Below are positions 27,870 through 37,039 of a stretch of DNA of 64,000 nucleotides, piece by piece. Each line of letters opens with the position of its first letter. The first letter of the stretch is position 1. The position numbers and the translations under genes were made by a program. Origin of the DNA: Alteribacillus iranensis (GTDB taxonomy: Bacteria > Bacillota > Bacilli > Bacillales > Marinococcaceae); assembly GCF_900113025.1 (NCBI RefSeq), contig NZ_FONT01000002.1, forward strand, positions 565,878 to 629,877. Direction: 5' to 3'. The notes under the pieces were generated by a model that searched no databases, was not told the DNA's origin, and saw nothing but the letters and a program-made list of their open reading frames with translations.

Positions 27870-29513
27870 CTAGTATTTAAACCCGCGAATTCCGATGACT
27901 GCCGGGCGTGGCATGTTATCACCAGAACGGTGCGGCCACATGCTTGTCGGATTATTCGCGTCTTCGGTCGTTTCACCCGGATGCTGCACCGCTAAGAAAA
28001 GAGTCGTTTCGTCCGGTGTAAACCATGGTCCTGTCATTTCTGATGCAACCGGAGCGGAGGCAAATTGATAAGCTTCTCCCGCGTGGTCTCCCATCGTTGG
28101 AATGACGAACATGCCGTTATTTCCAAATGGTTCGAAGACATGCTTGTTTTGGGAGCCGGACGAGATGTCTGTCACGGTCCACAGGTTGCTGTCACTGTCA
28201 AATGAAAGATTGTCCGGCGCGCTGAATCCACTTTGCGAGCCGCCCGCCGCAAAGATTTCAAAATCAAATTCCATAGATCCTAAGTCATCATTTTTCTCAA
28301 TAAAGCGGGTAATGTGACCGTGAATGTTGCCATGCAGATCATTGTTTGTGTGTGCAATGAAGATGGAGCGGTCAAACGGACTGATCTCTACGTCTTCGGG
28401 ACGATCGGTCGGTGTTCCGCCAATGAGCATTGCCGCTTCATGAGTGTTGACGAGCACATCCGCCTGGGTTTGAAACTTTTCGAGAAGCTCTTCGTTTCCA
28501 TCTGCCGCTTCCCGGACCGCGTCGATCGTGAGTGCGAGCCAACGTCCTTTTGACATATCGGCCACATAAAGTGTTCCGTCTTCCAACAGCTGCGAGTTCC
28601 CTTTGCCGCGAGACTCGACATATTTGTTTTTACTTATGTATTTATAGACTCCTGCGTCTTTTTTGTCGTCTCCCATGTACACGACGAGACGACCATCTTT
28701 GGTTGTGCCTACTGCCGCGTTTTCATGATTGAAGCGTCCTAATGCTGTATGTTTCCGCAGCGTAAAGGATGGATCAAACGGATCGATTTCGACGACCCAG
28801 CCGTAATGCGTATCATCCAAGCCCGCGTCTGCTGCTGTGCTTTCATAGTTTTCTTCACACGATAGAACTGTATCCCACATCGTCATCCCGCCGGAACAAT
28901 TCGCAAACGTCCCTTGGGCAGTTTTCGCTCCGTTCACCGCCTCTGTTCCTGCCGCTGGACCTCTTAATTCAAACGGGGTCAACCCGGTAATGCGGCGCGC
29001 ATAGTCGGAGTCCGTGTTCATTTTCCATACGCCATTGTTGTCTCTCTCGATTTCAATAACAGAGCCGCCTTGGACTTCTAACAGTTTTTCGATTTGCTTT
29101 TTCGTATACTTACCGTTCTGCTTTGGGCCCGTGACAAACACATCACTGCTATATTCATGATTCACCCATAACAGTCCGTGACGGTTCGACCCGTTAATCG
29201 GCAAATACATCGTGAAGTCATTGTTGAAACCAAACGTTTCTCCTTTTTTATTAATCACGTCTCCGTAGGCCGCAATCACGTCATACGTAAATCCGTTCGG
29301 TAACACGACGTCATCTTTCATCGTCGGTTGAATAGGAGTAAATTGAAGGCTCGCTACTTTTTTCTCTCTGCCGAACAAATGACTGTTAGCTTGTACGCTG
29401 CCCTCAGCTCCCACTTTTTGAGGAGACAACATGCCAAGCCCTGTTGAAGCTACAGTCATCGCTGTAACCCCGGTACCCACATACGTTAAAAACTTTCGAC
29501 GGTTCTGGTCCAT
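27870..29513 (-). CDS. phoX: PhoX-type alkaline phosphatase, Tat substrate
   Basis: A predicted 547-residue exported enzyme of the PhoX (DUF839) family. ATG ([13 protein letters not shown]) was chosen for GGAG 8 nt upstream. The twin-arginine motif NRRKFL precedes a hydrophobic stretch ([16 protein letters not shown]). Family segments include [13 protein letters not shown], the [17 protein letters not shown] stretch, [16 protein letters not shown] and [14 protein letters not shown]-type sequence. PhoX enzymes are Ca/Fe-dependent phosphatases secreted folded, which explains linkage to tatA and tatC. The B. subtilis analogue is the phoD-tatAd-tatCd cluster. A candidate Pho box lies upstream, suggesting phosphate-starvation control. 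Confidence 0.93.
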   Translation of the reverse strand: MDQNRRKFLTYVGTGVTAMTVASTGLGMLSPQKVGAEGSVQANSHLFGREKKVASLQFTPIQPTMKDDVVLPNGFTYDVIAAYGDVINKKGETFGFNNDFTMYLPINGSNRHGLLWVNHEYSSDVFVTGPKQNGKYTKKQIEKLLEVQGGSVIEIERDNNGVWKMNTDSDYARRITGLTPFELRGPAAGTEAVNGAKTAQGTFANCSGGMTMWDTVLSCEENYESTAADAGLDDTHYGWVVEIDPFDPSFTLRKHTALGRFNHENAAVGTTKDGRLVVYMGDDKKDAGVYKYISKNKYVESRGKGNSQLLEDGTLYVADMSKGRWLALTIDAVREAADGNEELLEKFQTQADVLVNTHEAAMLIGGTPTDRPEDVEISPFDRSIFIAHTNNDLHGNIHGHITRFIEKNDDLGSMEFDFEIFAAGGSQSGFSAPDNLSFDSDSNLWTVTDISSGSQNKHVFEPFGNNGMFVIPTMGDHAGEAYQFASAPVASEMTGPWFTPDETTLFLAVQHPGETTEDANNPTSMWPHRSGDNMPRPAVIGIRGFKY

Positions 29514-29591
29514 TTCCACCACTCCAGTTCGCTAGTTTTCTTTATCTGTTCATCTTTCATCATAAAGAAAAACTATTAACCTACCATAATA

Positions 29592-29623
29592 AGGAAGTTA
29601 AGAATCACTAAGAGAATGTAAAA
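29592..29623 (-). promoter_or_regulatory. Candidate PhoP box upstream of phoX
   Basis: On the minus strand TTTACA, 5 nt, TTAGTG, 4 nt, TTAACT. PhoP boxes of Bacillus are TT(A/T/C)ACA-type hexamers at about 11-bp spacing. Two hexamers match well and one poorly; spacing is nearly right. About 80-110 nt before the phoX start codon. Confidence 0.4.
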
Positions 29624-29710
29624 AAGGTGAAGAGATTGTGTAGGAGATGTGGGAAAGGAAGAACGGACGGTTGCGAAGACCGCCGTCGCGGGGAACATGC
29701 AAGGTATAAA

Positions 29711-29750
29711 AATATAAAAAATTCCCCGCCTTGGATTAGTTGGGGAATTC
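29711..29750 (-). terminator. Terminator of the 54-codon gene
   Basis: AATTCCCC and GGGGAATT form a stem followed by TTTTTTATA on the minus strand. Confidence 0.8.
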
Positions 29751-29774
29751 TACATCGTTCGGTTTTTTCAACGA

Positions 29775-29939
29775 TTAGTCATTAGCTTTCTTTTCGGCTA
29801 TGTCCTTCAATTGTTGTTGACCTTCTCGCAAAGCCATCACTTCTTTTTCCAAGGTGTCTATTTTTTCTACCATTGGTTGTAATGCGTCTTGAAGCATGGA
29901 TTGCAATCGCATTGCCCTTTCATTCTCTTGTGTTTCCAT
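29775..29939 (-). CDS. Small coiled-coil protein
   Basis: 54 residues. ATG was chosen for GGAGGAGAG immediately upstream; the longer frame adds unrelated sequence. The whole product is a predicted helix with heptad-like hydrophobics (MLQDALQPMVEKIDTLEKEV, then REGQQQLKDIAE), so a coiled-coil oligomer is likely. No signal peptide. It has its own terminator. Function unknown. Confidence 0.7.
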   Translation of the reverse strand: METQENERAMRLQSMLQDALQPMVEKIDTLEKEVMALREGQQQLKDIAEKKAND

Positions 29940-30379
29940 ATTTCTCTCCTCCGTCCTTGTGGTGATAATCGTACCTATGTCGTCCTGCTTGAAGATGTGG
30001 GCCACTAGAATGGGTGCTGGAGGTGAACCTCTCCATGGCGTGATCCGCCGCAAAGCACCGCTGTCTTTAAAGTGAACCTATGACTTTATGTCTATACTTC
30101 TATGATAAATCATTTCTCTTTCTAAAAGAAGTATTTCATATACATATTTGAAAATTAGTCACAGACGCATCTCACCTCATTGACCGATGGAGGGTTGTTT
30201 TGTTTAGATGTTCTTCCGGCTTGCTCCCGTTAATGAGAGTCTTCCTCATAAAGATGGGAGAGGTGATGATTACCCATCCCCCTCCCATCCATGTGTAAGA
30301 TCCTATCATTGATTCGCACATACACTTAAATGATAGCTTTTCCGTAAGGGGGGCCACGATCAAAGTCTGGGCCATGCCT
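29940..30379. other. Intergenic region, nothing convincing
   Basis: An AT-rich middle part (30080-30160) probably holds the promoter of the 54-codon gene. A 67-codon ORF at 30172-30375 lacks a ribosome binding site and recognisable sequence. No repeat seen. Confidence 0.4.
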
Positions 30380-30886
30380 TCATAGATCTTGGCGCCTGTA
30401 ATCTAGCTTTTCATTTACTGACGACCGCATGTACTTTTTAAATTGCTCAAATTCTTGCTTTTCATCACGAGAGGCATTTTCTTTAAAACAAAGGTAGGTT
30501 TTGAAATCTTGTATTTCCTCTTCCAGCTGGCTGTAATGTCTTTTCTTTTCCCCAAAATCCCATTGTCTCCTCGCTTTAAACTCATCCCGTGCTTCTGACA
30601 TAGCTGAACGAACATTGTCGATATTTTTCCTGCTCCACAGTAGCGCGACTTCATAAAACAAATGAGTATTAAAGTGAAAGTCATTGGTTTTTAGGAGAAA
30701 GTCTAGCAATACCGTTATGACACTATCGGGAAGACGATACTCTTTGCGCGCACGCTCAATTGCTAGTAGCTCCTTGGAAGGGAGAGGGGGAGTGCCGTCT
30801 GATAAACTCAGGAGGTATTCTTCCGGCTTCGTACGTTCGAAATAACAAACCGTTTCTTCCCAATTTCTCGGTTTCTCGCTTTTCAT
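30380..30886 (-). CDS. Small protein with DnaB/DnaD-type (DnaB_2) replication domain
   Basis: A predicted 168-residue cytosolic protein. ATG was chosen for AAAGGAGAAG upstream. The middle part (about residues 20-110) has the pattern of the DDBH2/DnaB_2 domain of Gram-positive DnaD and DnaB: YLLSLSDGTPPLPSKELLAI, YRLPDSVITVLLDFLLKTND, then LFYEVALLWSRKNIDNVRSAM. The C-terminal 60 residues are charged helix. Full DnaB/DnaD proteins are longer and carry a winged-helix DDBH1 domain, absent here. It could be a decayed or specialised paralog, a phage-type loader remnant or a regulator that competes with DnaD/DnaB (inference). Confidence 0.65.
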   Translation of the reverse strand: MKSEKPRNWEETVCYFERTKPEEYLLSLSDGTPPLPSKELLAIERARKEYRLPDSVITVLLDFLLKTNDFHFNTHLFYEVALLWSRKNIDNVRSAMSEARDEFKARRQWDFGEKKRHYSQLEEEIQDFKTYLCFKENASRDEKQEFEQFKKYMRSSVNEKLDYRRQDL

Positions 30887-31171
30887 TTTTTCTTCTCCTT
30901 TCTCTTCGATTCCTAACACTGTAATGGTAATAAACAGGAGAGGTCACACCTGTCTTTCTGCTCCTCGGACATTCTTTCATAAACTTATAAAGCCAAATTT
31001 CCACCAAGGGAAATTCGCCTTATCTTCGCGGGAGACGCTTGGTCGGTTCTTTGGTTTCAGCCGATGCGCTCTCCCACTCGCTCGTCCATATAATCAAACC
31101 TGAGAGTCGTCAGTATGTGAGTAGAATGATCAACATACAGGTAACGTCCGATCCTCTCCATGCCCAACTAT

Positions 31172-32092
31172 TTACTCCTCTAACTCGAGGTGGTCTTTAA
31201 GTGTTTGAGACAATTTCTCCAATTGTTCGTCGTCCGGGTCATACAGGTACTTCCCGTCTACTTTCTTTCCTTCTCCTTTGATTTCATGCGATTTTATATG
31301 ATGAATAGCGTTTTTGTATTTGGATTGAATGTTCCACATCTCTTCGATTGATAGATTCGTTTTGAGGTTCCCTTCTATCACATCAGCTATACCGTTAAAT
31401 TTAGTTATCGTAGAAATGTTGGAACCCTTTTGAATAACAGCTTCGATCACTTCCCGCTGTCGCAGCTGACGGCCAAAGTCGCCACGGGGATCCTCATGTC
31501 TCATCCGAGCGTAACCCAATGCTTCTTCCCCATTTAAAGAAAGCTTACCTTCTGGATAGTTCATACCATGAAACGTAAACTCAAACTCATTCTCTACTTC
31601 TATTCCACCCAAGACATCGACCATATCGACAAAACTATCCATATTCGCCTTTACATAATAATCAACAGGAACATCAAGGAAATGTTCTACCGTACGTATC
31701 GCCGTTTGGCTGCCTCCTAACGCGTGAGCATGACTGATCTTACCTTTCGTCCTCTCCCCTCTTAATGATGTATGTGTATCACGAGGTATACTAACCATGT
31801 TTACAGATTCATCATGGGGGTTAATCGTAAGTAACAGCAAGGTGTCACTTCTACCGAAATCTTGTCGACTGATAGGATCATCTACGCCCATGAGTAACAC
31901 GGAAATAGGATCCTTCTCCTCAAAGCTAATCGTTTCGAGACGCATTTCCGAATTCTTTCGGTCAATATTTTCTTGAATATTGGCTATGGTTGATGTTGCT
32001 AATTGCCATATATAGCCTCCTGCCCCTATTACCAGCACTCCCATTGTTGTTATAATGGCAAGGACTATCTTCTTTTTCCTTTCCGTTCCCAC
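31172..32092 (-). CDS. LytR-CpsA-Psr (LCP) family wall-polymer ligase
   Basis: A predicted 306-residue membrane-anchored protein. GTG (MGTERKKKIV) was chosen for AGGAGGTGA 7 nt upstream. One N-terminal membrane helix (about 9-30), then the extracellular LCP domain (about 65-225): LLMGVDD, FGRSDTLLLLTINP, VSIPRDTHTSL, KISHAHALGG, LGGIEVENEF and YARMRHEDPRGDFGRQLRQ, with the conserved Asp/Arg residues that bind pyrophosphate and polyprenyl lipid. LCP enzymes transfer lipid-linked polymers onto peptidoglycan. It lies about 80 nt downstream of the PGA/GT2 fusion gene in the same direction, so it is probably the ligase for the polymer made by that cluster. Confidence 0.9.
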   Translation of the reverse strand: MGTERKKKIVLAIITTMGVLVIGAGGYIWQLATSTIANIQENIDRKNSEMRLETISFEEKDPISVLLMGVDDPISRQDFGRSDTLLLLTINPHDESVNMVSIPRDTHTSLRGERTKGKISHAHALGGSQTAIRTVEHFLDVPVDYYVKANMDSFVDMVDVLGGIEVENEFEFTFHGMNYPEGKLSLNGEEALGYARMRHEDPRGDFGRQLRQREVIEAVIQKGSNISTITKFNGIADVIEGNLKTNLSIEEMWNIQSKYKNAIHHIKSHEIKGEGKKVDGKYLYDPDDEQLEKLSQTLKDHLELEE

Positions 32093-32174
32093 TCCTCTGT
32101 CACCTCCTGGCACTTATGTTTCGTTGCTCGTCTCCGCTCGGGACACCCTAAACCTCACCTGTAACACGCCATTC

Positions 32175-35174
32175 TTAAGCGGCAGGCTTCGAGTCGGATT
32201 GATAATCGCGTCCTGTTCGGGACACCTTATTCCAGTCTTTGTTAAAGAAGTATGCGATTGTGCCATGTATCACTACGTAAATCAAGACAAATCGATAGAC
32301 AAACACATCAATCAAAATGGTTACCAATAAAGCAGGCAGGTCTTTCCTCTGGAACTTAAATCCGTAATATCGGTTCATTCCAAGAGCAGCTAAGTCATAA
32401 AATACTCCGAACAAAAACAGGTAAGACAAATAAAACAAGGTATACGTTATATAAGAATCAGGTGGATAAAGCAACGCGTTCCCTATGAAAAATAGAGACA
32501 TCACAAAAGCGGAAACGATCCCAATAAGAAATGATTCTACAATATAGAAAAAAGAGACTGCTTTGGTAAACAACGTTTTTGCAAAAAAGGAGCGAAAATG
32601 GAGCACGCAATCCATATAGGCTTTTTGCCAACGTATTCGCTGCTTAAAAAAATCTCTTGTGTTCTCTGGCAGCTCGGTATAAGAAATAGCTTCCTTTAAA
32701 TGGACAACTTTCTTTTTCGTCTGGCTTGCTATATACTGATGCATCCGCAATGTTATATCGATGTCTTCCCCGATCGTCGACCGGTAACCTCCTACTTCTA
32801 GAAGAGCCTGCTTTCTAAAAATACCAAACGCTCCTGATATAATCGCTAAAGCATCAAAACGTGCGAGAGATGCCTTTGTAATATAGAAGGCTTTCATGAA
32901 ATCAAGCATTTGGAGACGCACTAACATGTTCGTATGAAATAAAGACAATCGCTTCAAGGGGTTCGAGGTTTTTGTTTGCAGTATATGGACCATGCCACCA
33001 GCAGCCACCACATTGTCATCTTCAAATGTTTCATTGACTTGGGGCAATGCATTTTCCGTTAAAACAGTGTCTGCGTCTAACGTTATCACTATGTTCTCTT
33101 TCGCATATTCTATCCCTGCGTTTAAGGCGTCAGCTTTGCCTCCGTTTACTTTATCAACGACATATATATGAGGAAAAATATTCGATTGATAGACGTTTTT
33201 CACTCTTCGATGAGATATTTTCTTCAGTGGTGCTTTCGTCGAACTTCGCTTTAAATCTAATGTTTGATTCAAAAGGGAAAACGTTTTATCTGTCGAACCA
33301 TCGTTAATGTAAATCACCTCAAACTTGGAATACGGCAAGGAGGTCATATTTTCCAATGAAGTTCCTATAATTCCTTGTTCATTGTAGCAAGGAACTAAAA
33401 TACTAATGCCTTTTTCATCTTCCAGTCTTCTTTGACGGGCATGTCCCGTTTTGTTTTGAAACCATGGGGATGAATGAATGAGATGAAGCAACGGAAACAC
33501 AACACCTAATAGAAAGAAAACACCAACCGCCACATTTGCATAATCCTTCCATTTGTCTTTATCTTTCGCGTCCCAACTCCCGCTTCGCCGGACATCGGCA
33601 AATCCGTTGATCGCACCTTCCTCTCTATCTAACTCAAGGGCTTGAATGCCTCCGAAATAGACAGGTACCTTCCTTATTTCAAATTGATATCCTTTCCTGA
33701 TGACATCTGCCAACAGCTCTTCCTCGAAACCATCCTCCACATACAACGTATCGCCTTGTCCATAGAAACGTTTGGCATCCACCGCCTCATCAAGTGGGTC
33801 ACCAAAATAGAAATGTCTCGCCAATACTTGAGCCATGACAGGCGGTATTCGGTTTCCTCCGGGTGTCCCTATCCCTAACACTCTATCTTCATTGATAAAA
33901 ATACTCGGAGCAGTTAAACTTCTTGACCTTTTACCTGGTTCATACTTATTTGGTGAGTCAGCGTAACGACTGAAATATTCTATAGAATTATTTATAAAAA
34001 AACCAGCTGTGTACTCCCCTGAACCAAAAAAATTACTTAGCGTATTCGTGGCAGAAACTACCATTCCATCTGGATCGACGATGACAAAATGAGTGGTGTC
34101 TGTCTGTTGATCATCTACATGTTCCTCGTCGTTAACCGATTCCTCTGAAGGGGAAGTGGTGGATATTTGTTCCGCTAATTCTTCCACGTACTCCTCATCT
34201 GTTAGTTTTTCCGCATCCACATCCGTATAGGAAGGATCACCGATTTTTGTTAATCGTTCCTCTTTTGTAACTTTTGAGATCTCTGTCATGACATGAATAA
34301 ACTGATCTTCGTCTTCTTTTGTTTTCGCGATATCCAATTTCTCCGCAAGCAGTAAGGACTGAATCACTGATATTCCCGAAAGAGGAGGATTTGCAGAATA
34401 CATGGTTCCTTGTTTGAGCTTTCCTTCCACAGGCTCTGTCTGCTTGACTTCATACCGTTCAAACTCCTCTTGATCCATGTATGGGACGGCTTCTGTCACC
34501 TTCTTGCTTATTTCCCCTTCGTACATTTCGTCGGGACCGTTTTCTTGGATGTTTGTCAGTGTTTCTGCAAGTTCGGTCTGCTTTAATGTTTCCCCCGGTT
34601 CAATCGCCTCGCCTTCCGGAAAGAGGTGGGGAAGCTCTTTTACAGGCAGGCGATCCGAAGCGGCAGTCAGGCGCTCCCATAACAAGTAATCAACGTTGAA
34701 TCCCTCTTCTGCTAGGGAAATCGCGGGGGATATCAGATCCTCGAATGGGGTTAGCCCATAATCTTGATGGATGACATCCAATCCTTTGACGAGACTCGGG
34801 ATACCTGAAACCTTGTCCTCTCCATTTTCATCGAAAGGAGCGGCTGCTCGATAATCATAGACGATCGGCTCGTTTTCACCAGGCGGTAACAGCAACATTT
34901 CCCCGCCGCCGCCAATCCCTGATCCATATGGCTCCACGACACCCAAAGCATAAGAAACAGCAATGGCGGCGTCTACCGCATTGCCTCCTTCTTCAAGCAC
35001 TTCCATACCAACTTCCACGGCAGCAGGATGAGAAGCACTCACTCCGTAATTGTCATATGTATCAACGGATTCCGAAGTGCTGTCTTCTTCACTTAATACA
35101 AGTTGTGGGTACGCTATCCCGGAGAGGATAACACTATTCAATATGATACCTATCACTGCTATTTTTCTTACCAA
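32175..35174 (-). CDS. Gamma-glutamyltransferase fused to a processive GT2 glycosyltransferase
   Basis: One uninterrupted predicted 999-residue frame. TTG (MVRKIAVIG) was chosen because GGAGGTGA lies 8 nt upstream; the ATG six codons earlier lies on that site. N-terminal signal-anchor, then a full GGT/CapD-like domain (about 40-535) with GGNAVDAA, GSGIGGGG, nucleophile Thr360 in DTTHF and IGTPGGNRIPPVMAQ. A membrane helix (about 546-568) leads to a GT2 domain (about 590-850): DGSTD, DADT (about 700), GED (about 802) and QRIRW (about 845), the D,D,D,QxxRW set of processive synthases such as IcaA/PgaC. Three or four C-terminal helices follow. Topology is consistent: GGT outside, GT2 inside. It is downstream of pgsE. 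I know of no such fusion in PGA loci. Confidence 0.9.
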   Translation of the reverse strand: MVRKIAVIGIILNSVILSGIAYPQLVLSEEDSTSESVDTYDNYGVSASHPAAVEVGMEVLEEGGNAVDAAIAVSYALGVVEPYGSGIGGGGEMLLLPPGENEPIVYDYRAAAPFDENGEDKVSGIPSLVKGLDVIHQDYGLTPFEDLISPAISLAEEGFNVDYLLWERLTAASDRLPVKELPHLFPEGEAIEPGETLKQTELAETLTNIQENGPDEMYEGEISKKVTEAVPYMDQEEFERYEVKQTEPVEGKLKQGTMYSANPPLSGISVIQSLLLAEKLDIAKTKEDEDQFIHVMTEISKVTKEERLTKIGDPSYTDVDAEKLTDEEYVEELAEQISTTSPSEESVNDEEHVDDQQTDTTHFVIVDPDGMVVSATNTLSNFFGSGEYTAGFFINNSIEYFSRYADSPNKYEPGKRSRSLTAPSIFINEDRVLGIGTPGGNRIPPVMAQVLARHFYFGDPLDEAVDAKRFYGQGDTLYVEDGFEEELLADVIRKGYQFEIRKVPVYFGGIQALELDREEGAINGFADVRRSGSWDAKDKDKWKDYANVAVGVFFLLGVVFPLLHLIHSSPWFQNKTGHARQRRLEDEKGISILVPCYNEQGIIGTSLENMTSLPYSKFEVIYINDGSTDKTFSLLNQTLDLKRSSTKAPLKKISHRRVKNVYQSNIFPHIYVVDKVNGGKADALNAGIEYAKENIVITLDADTVLTENALPQVNETFEDDNVVAAGGMVHILQTKTSNPLKRLSLFHTNMLVRLQMLDFMKAFYITKASLARFDALAIISGAFGIFRKQALLEVGGYRSTIGEDIDITLRMHQYIASQTKKKVVHLKEAISYTELPENTRDFFKQRIRWQKAYMDCVLHFRSFFAKTLFTKAVSFFYIVESFLIGIVSAFVMSLFFIGNALLYPPDSYITYTLFYLSYLFLFGVFYDLAALGMNRYYGFKFQRKDLPALLVTILIDVFVYRFVLIYVVIHGTIAYFFNKDWNKVSRTGRDYQSDSKPAA

Positions 35175-35224
35175 ATAGCTTCTCACCTCCATTCCTTGTG
35201 TGTATGTATCCGTCCAATCGTCTT

Positions 35225-35404
35225 TTATTTAGCCGTGGTTAGGACCGATTCATCCGCTGAGACTTCTTCCTCTTGCTGCTGCAGCTGTTCCTCAATCATT
35301 GCTCGCTCCACTACACTTAACGTTTCTTCATGCTTCAGAACATCCATTAAGAGAATGATCCCCCCTAAATAAACAAATGGCAAAAGACCTTTTACTATTT
35401 TCAT
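35225..35404 (-). CDS. pgsE: Small PGA synthase subunit PgsE
   Basis: A 59-residue protein (MKIVKGLLPFVYLGGIILLM at the start). AAGGGAGTGA precedes the ATG. One membrane helix is followed by a charged helix ending in a Gln/Glu run (EEQLQQQEEE). Size, the MK(F/I)VK..PFV start, the helix and the QQQEE stretch match Bacillus PgsE/CapE, the small fourth subunit of the PGA synthase complex. Its position after pgsA and the first ggt supports this. It overlaps neither neighbour. Confidence 0.8.
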   Translation of the reverse strand: MKIVKGLLPFVYLGGIILLMDVLKHEETLSVVERAMIEEQLQQQEEEVSADESVLTTAK

Positions 35405-35410
35405 GCCACG

Positions 35411-37039
35411 TCACTCCCTTTCTCTTCTACTTTTTGCATTCCACGTTCCATTTCGGCGTAAATCTGCTCCACCTGTTAATCGATTATTCTTATGATCGAC
35501 GTACAAACTCTGAATTCCTCCAAAAAATGATCCTGCCTCACGACTGTTCCAATCATATCCTCGGCTCGTTAGTTCCTCTTTGATGTCATCCGAAAAATCT
35601 TCTTCTATATCGATTTCCCCCTCTTCGATGTAGAATCTTGGTTGATTAATAGCTGTTTGCATGCTTTCTCCAAAGACAAGGTGGCGCAGGATCACTTGCG
35701 CCATTACCATAGGGATACGTTTTCCTCCCGGGGAGCCGATGCCTAGTGCGGGTTTCTCGTCTTTTGTTAAAATAGTGGGTGCCATAAAACTGCGAGGTCG
35801 CTTCCCCGCTTCTGCTACATTTGGAGATGATGGATTCTTGCTGAAGTTTTTTAATTGGTTGTTCAAAAACATTCCTCTCACATATTGACCTGACCCAAAA
35901 AAATGGCTTAAAGAGTTTGTTACAGACACCATCATTCCATCAGAGTCGTAAATAACAAAATGAGTCGTATCGCTGTGATCGTCTTCCCCCGCTTCAGAGT
36001 CATCGTTTTTCATATTGACTTTCGATAACTGATTAAATAATATAGCTGAACCTTTCTCTTGCGCGTATTCTTTACTACTCAGCTGCTGGATCGGAACATT
36101 GGTGAAGTTCATATCGGCAATATAGCGCAGTCGATCCTGATAGCTGACCGTAGCGATTTCACTTAATACATGGATAAAGTCAGCCGGAGTTTCTCTAGCT
36201 TTTTCTATATCCATGGCTTCTGCTGTTTGCAGCATTTCTATAAGGGTCAATCCTCCTAATGGCGGTGGCGCGGAGTACACATTATAACCACCCAACTCCC
36301 CGTGGACAGCATCATGCTTTTGGACAGAATAGTTATTAAAATCTTCCATGCTCAACCCTTCGACGGCATCTACAATGCTTTTTCCTAATTCACCTTCATA
36401 AAAGGCAGAAGCTCCTTCTTCTTGAATGATTTTTAACGTGTCGACTAGTTCTTTTTGAATCACCTTTTCTCCGGGCTGGATGACCTCTCCCTTAGGAAAA
36501 AAGGGGGACAGCTCTTCTACCGCTAATTTGCTTTCCTCTGATTCCAGACGCTCGGTTAACACTTGATCCGCTGAAATTCCGTTTTTCGCCAATTCAATCG
36601 CAGGTTGGATCAAGGCTTCTCTATCCATTTGGCCAAAGTCGCTATGTACTTCTTCCATCCCCTTAACAAAGCCAGGGACTCCAATGTTATCTTCTGGTAG
36701 TTCACCTGTAGACGGCATCACTTCTCGATAATCGTAAGCGACAGGCTCTTTATGGGGAGATGCAATCACCATCGCACCTCCCCCTCCCAAACCTGATCCA
36801 GCTGGCTCAACAACAGACAGAGCATATGAAACGGCTACCGCCGCATCAACGGCATTTCCTCCCTCTTCCAACACGTTCATTCCCACTTCTACAGCTAATG
36901 GATGAGCCGCGCTAACCCCGTAATCATCACTTACACTTTTGTCTTTTGTGAACATATGGAAAACAATAAATATAACAATCAATGCTGCGATGATTAAAAT
37001 AACCGTTAGCATGTTAGTCCTCGTAAGATGCTTGATCAT
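35411..37039 (-). CDS. CapD-like gamma-glutamyltransferase of the PGA locus
   Basis: A 542-residue membrane-anchored protein: one N-terminal helix (about 11-30), then a complete GGT domain. Motifs: EEGGNAVDAAVAVSYALSVV, GSGLGGGGAM, self-cleavage/nucleophile Thr358 in SDTTHFV, and IGSPGGKRIPMVMAQ. The end (GGADLRRNGTWNAK) is the usual GGT C-terminus. In B. anthracis, CapD in the cap operon cuts PGA and attaches it to peptidoglycan; in B. subtilis, related enzymes release or degrade PGA. The ATG overlaps the end of pgsA by 26 nt (GGAG upstream), showing tight coupling. It is paralogous to the GGT half of the fusion gene downstream. Confidence 0.9.
   Translation of the reverse strand: MIKHLTRTNMLTVILIIAALIVIFIVFHMFTKDKSVSDDYGVSAAHPLAVEVGMNVLEEGGNAVDAAVAVSYALSVVEPAGSGLGGGGAMVIASPHKEPVAYDYREVMPSTGELPEDNIGVPGFVKGMEEVHSDFGQMDREALIQPAIELAKNGISADQVLTERLESEESKLAVEELSPFFPKGEVIQPGEKVIQKELVDTLKIIQEEGASAFYEGELGKSIVDAVEGLSMEDFNNYSVQKHDAVHGELGGYNVYSAPPPLGGLTLIEMLQTAEAMDIEKARETPADFIHVLSEIATVSYQDRLRYIADMNFTNVPIQQLSSKEYAQEKGSAILFNQLSKVNMKNDDSEAGEDDHSDTTHFVIYDSDGMMVSVTNSLSHFFGSGQYVRGMFLNNQLKNFSKNPSSPNVAEAGKRPRSFMAPTILTKDEKPALGIGSPGGKRIPMVMAQVILRHLVFGESMQTAINQPRFYIEEGEIDIEEDFSDDIKEELTSRGYDWNSREAGSFFGGIQSLYVDHKNNRLTGGADLRRNGTWNAKSRRERE

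Noticed and set aside
30172-30375. 67-codon minus ORF after the DnaB_2-like gene
   Set aside because: No ribosome binding site at proper distance and no recognisable sequence.
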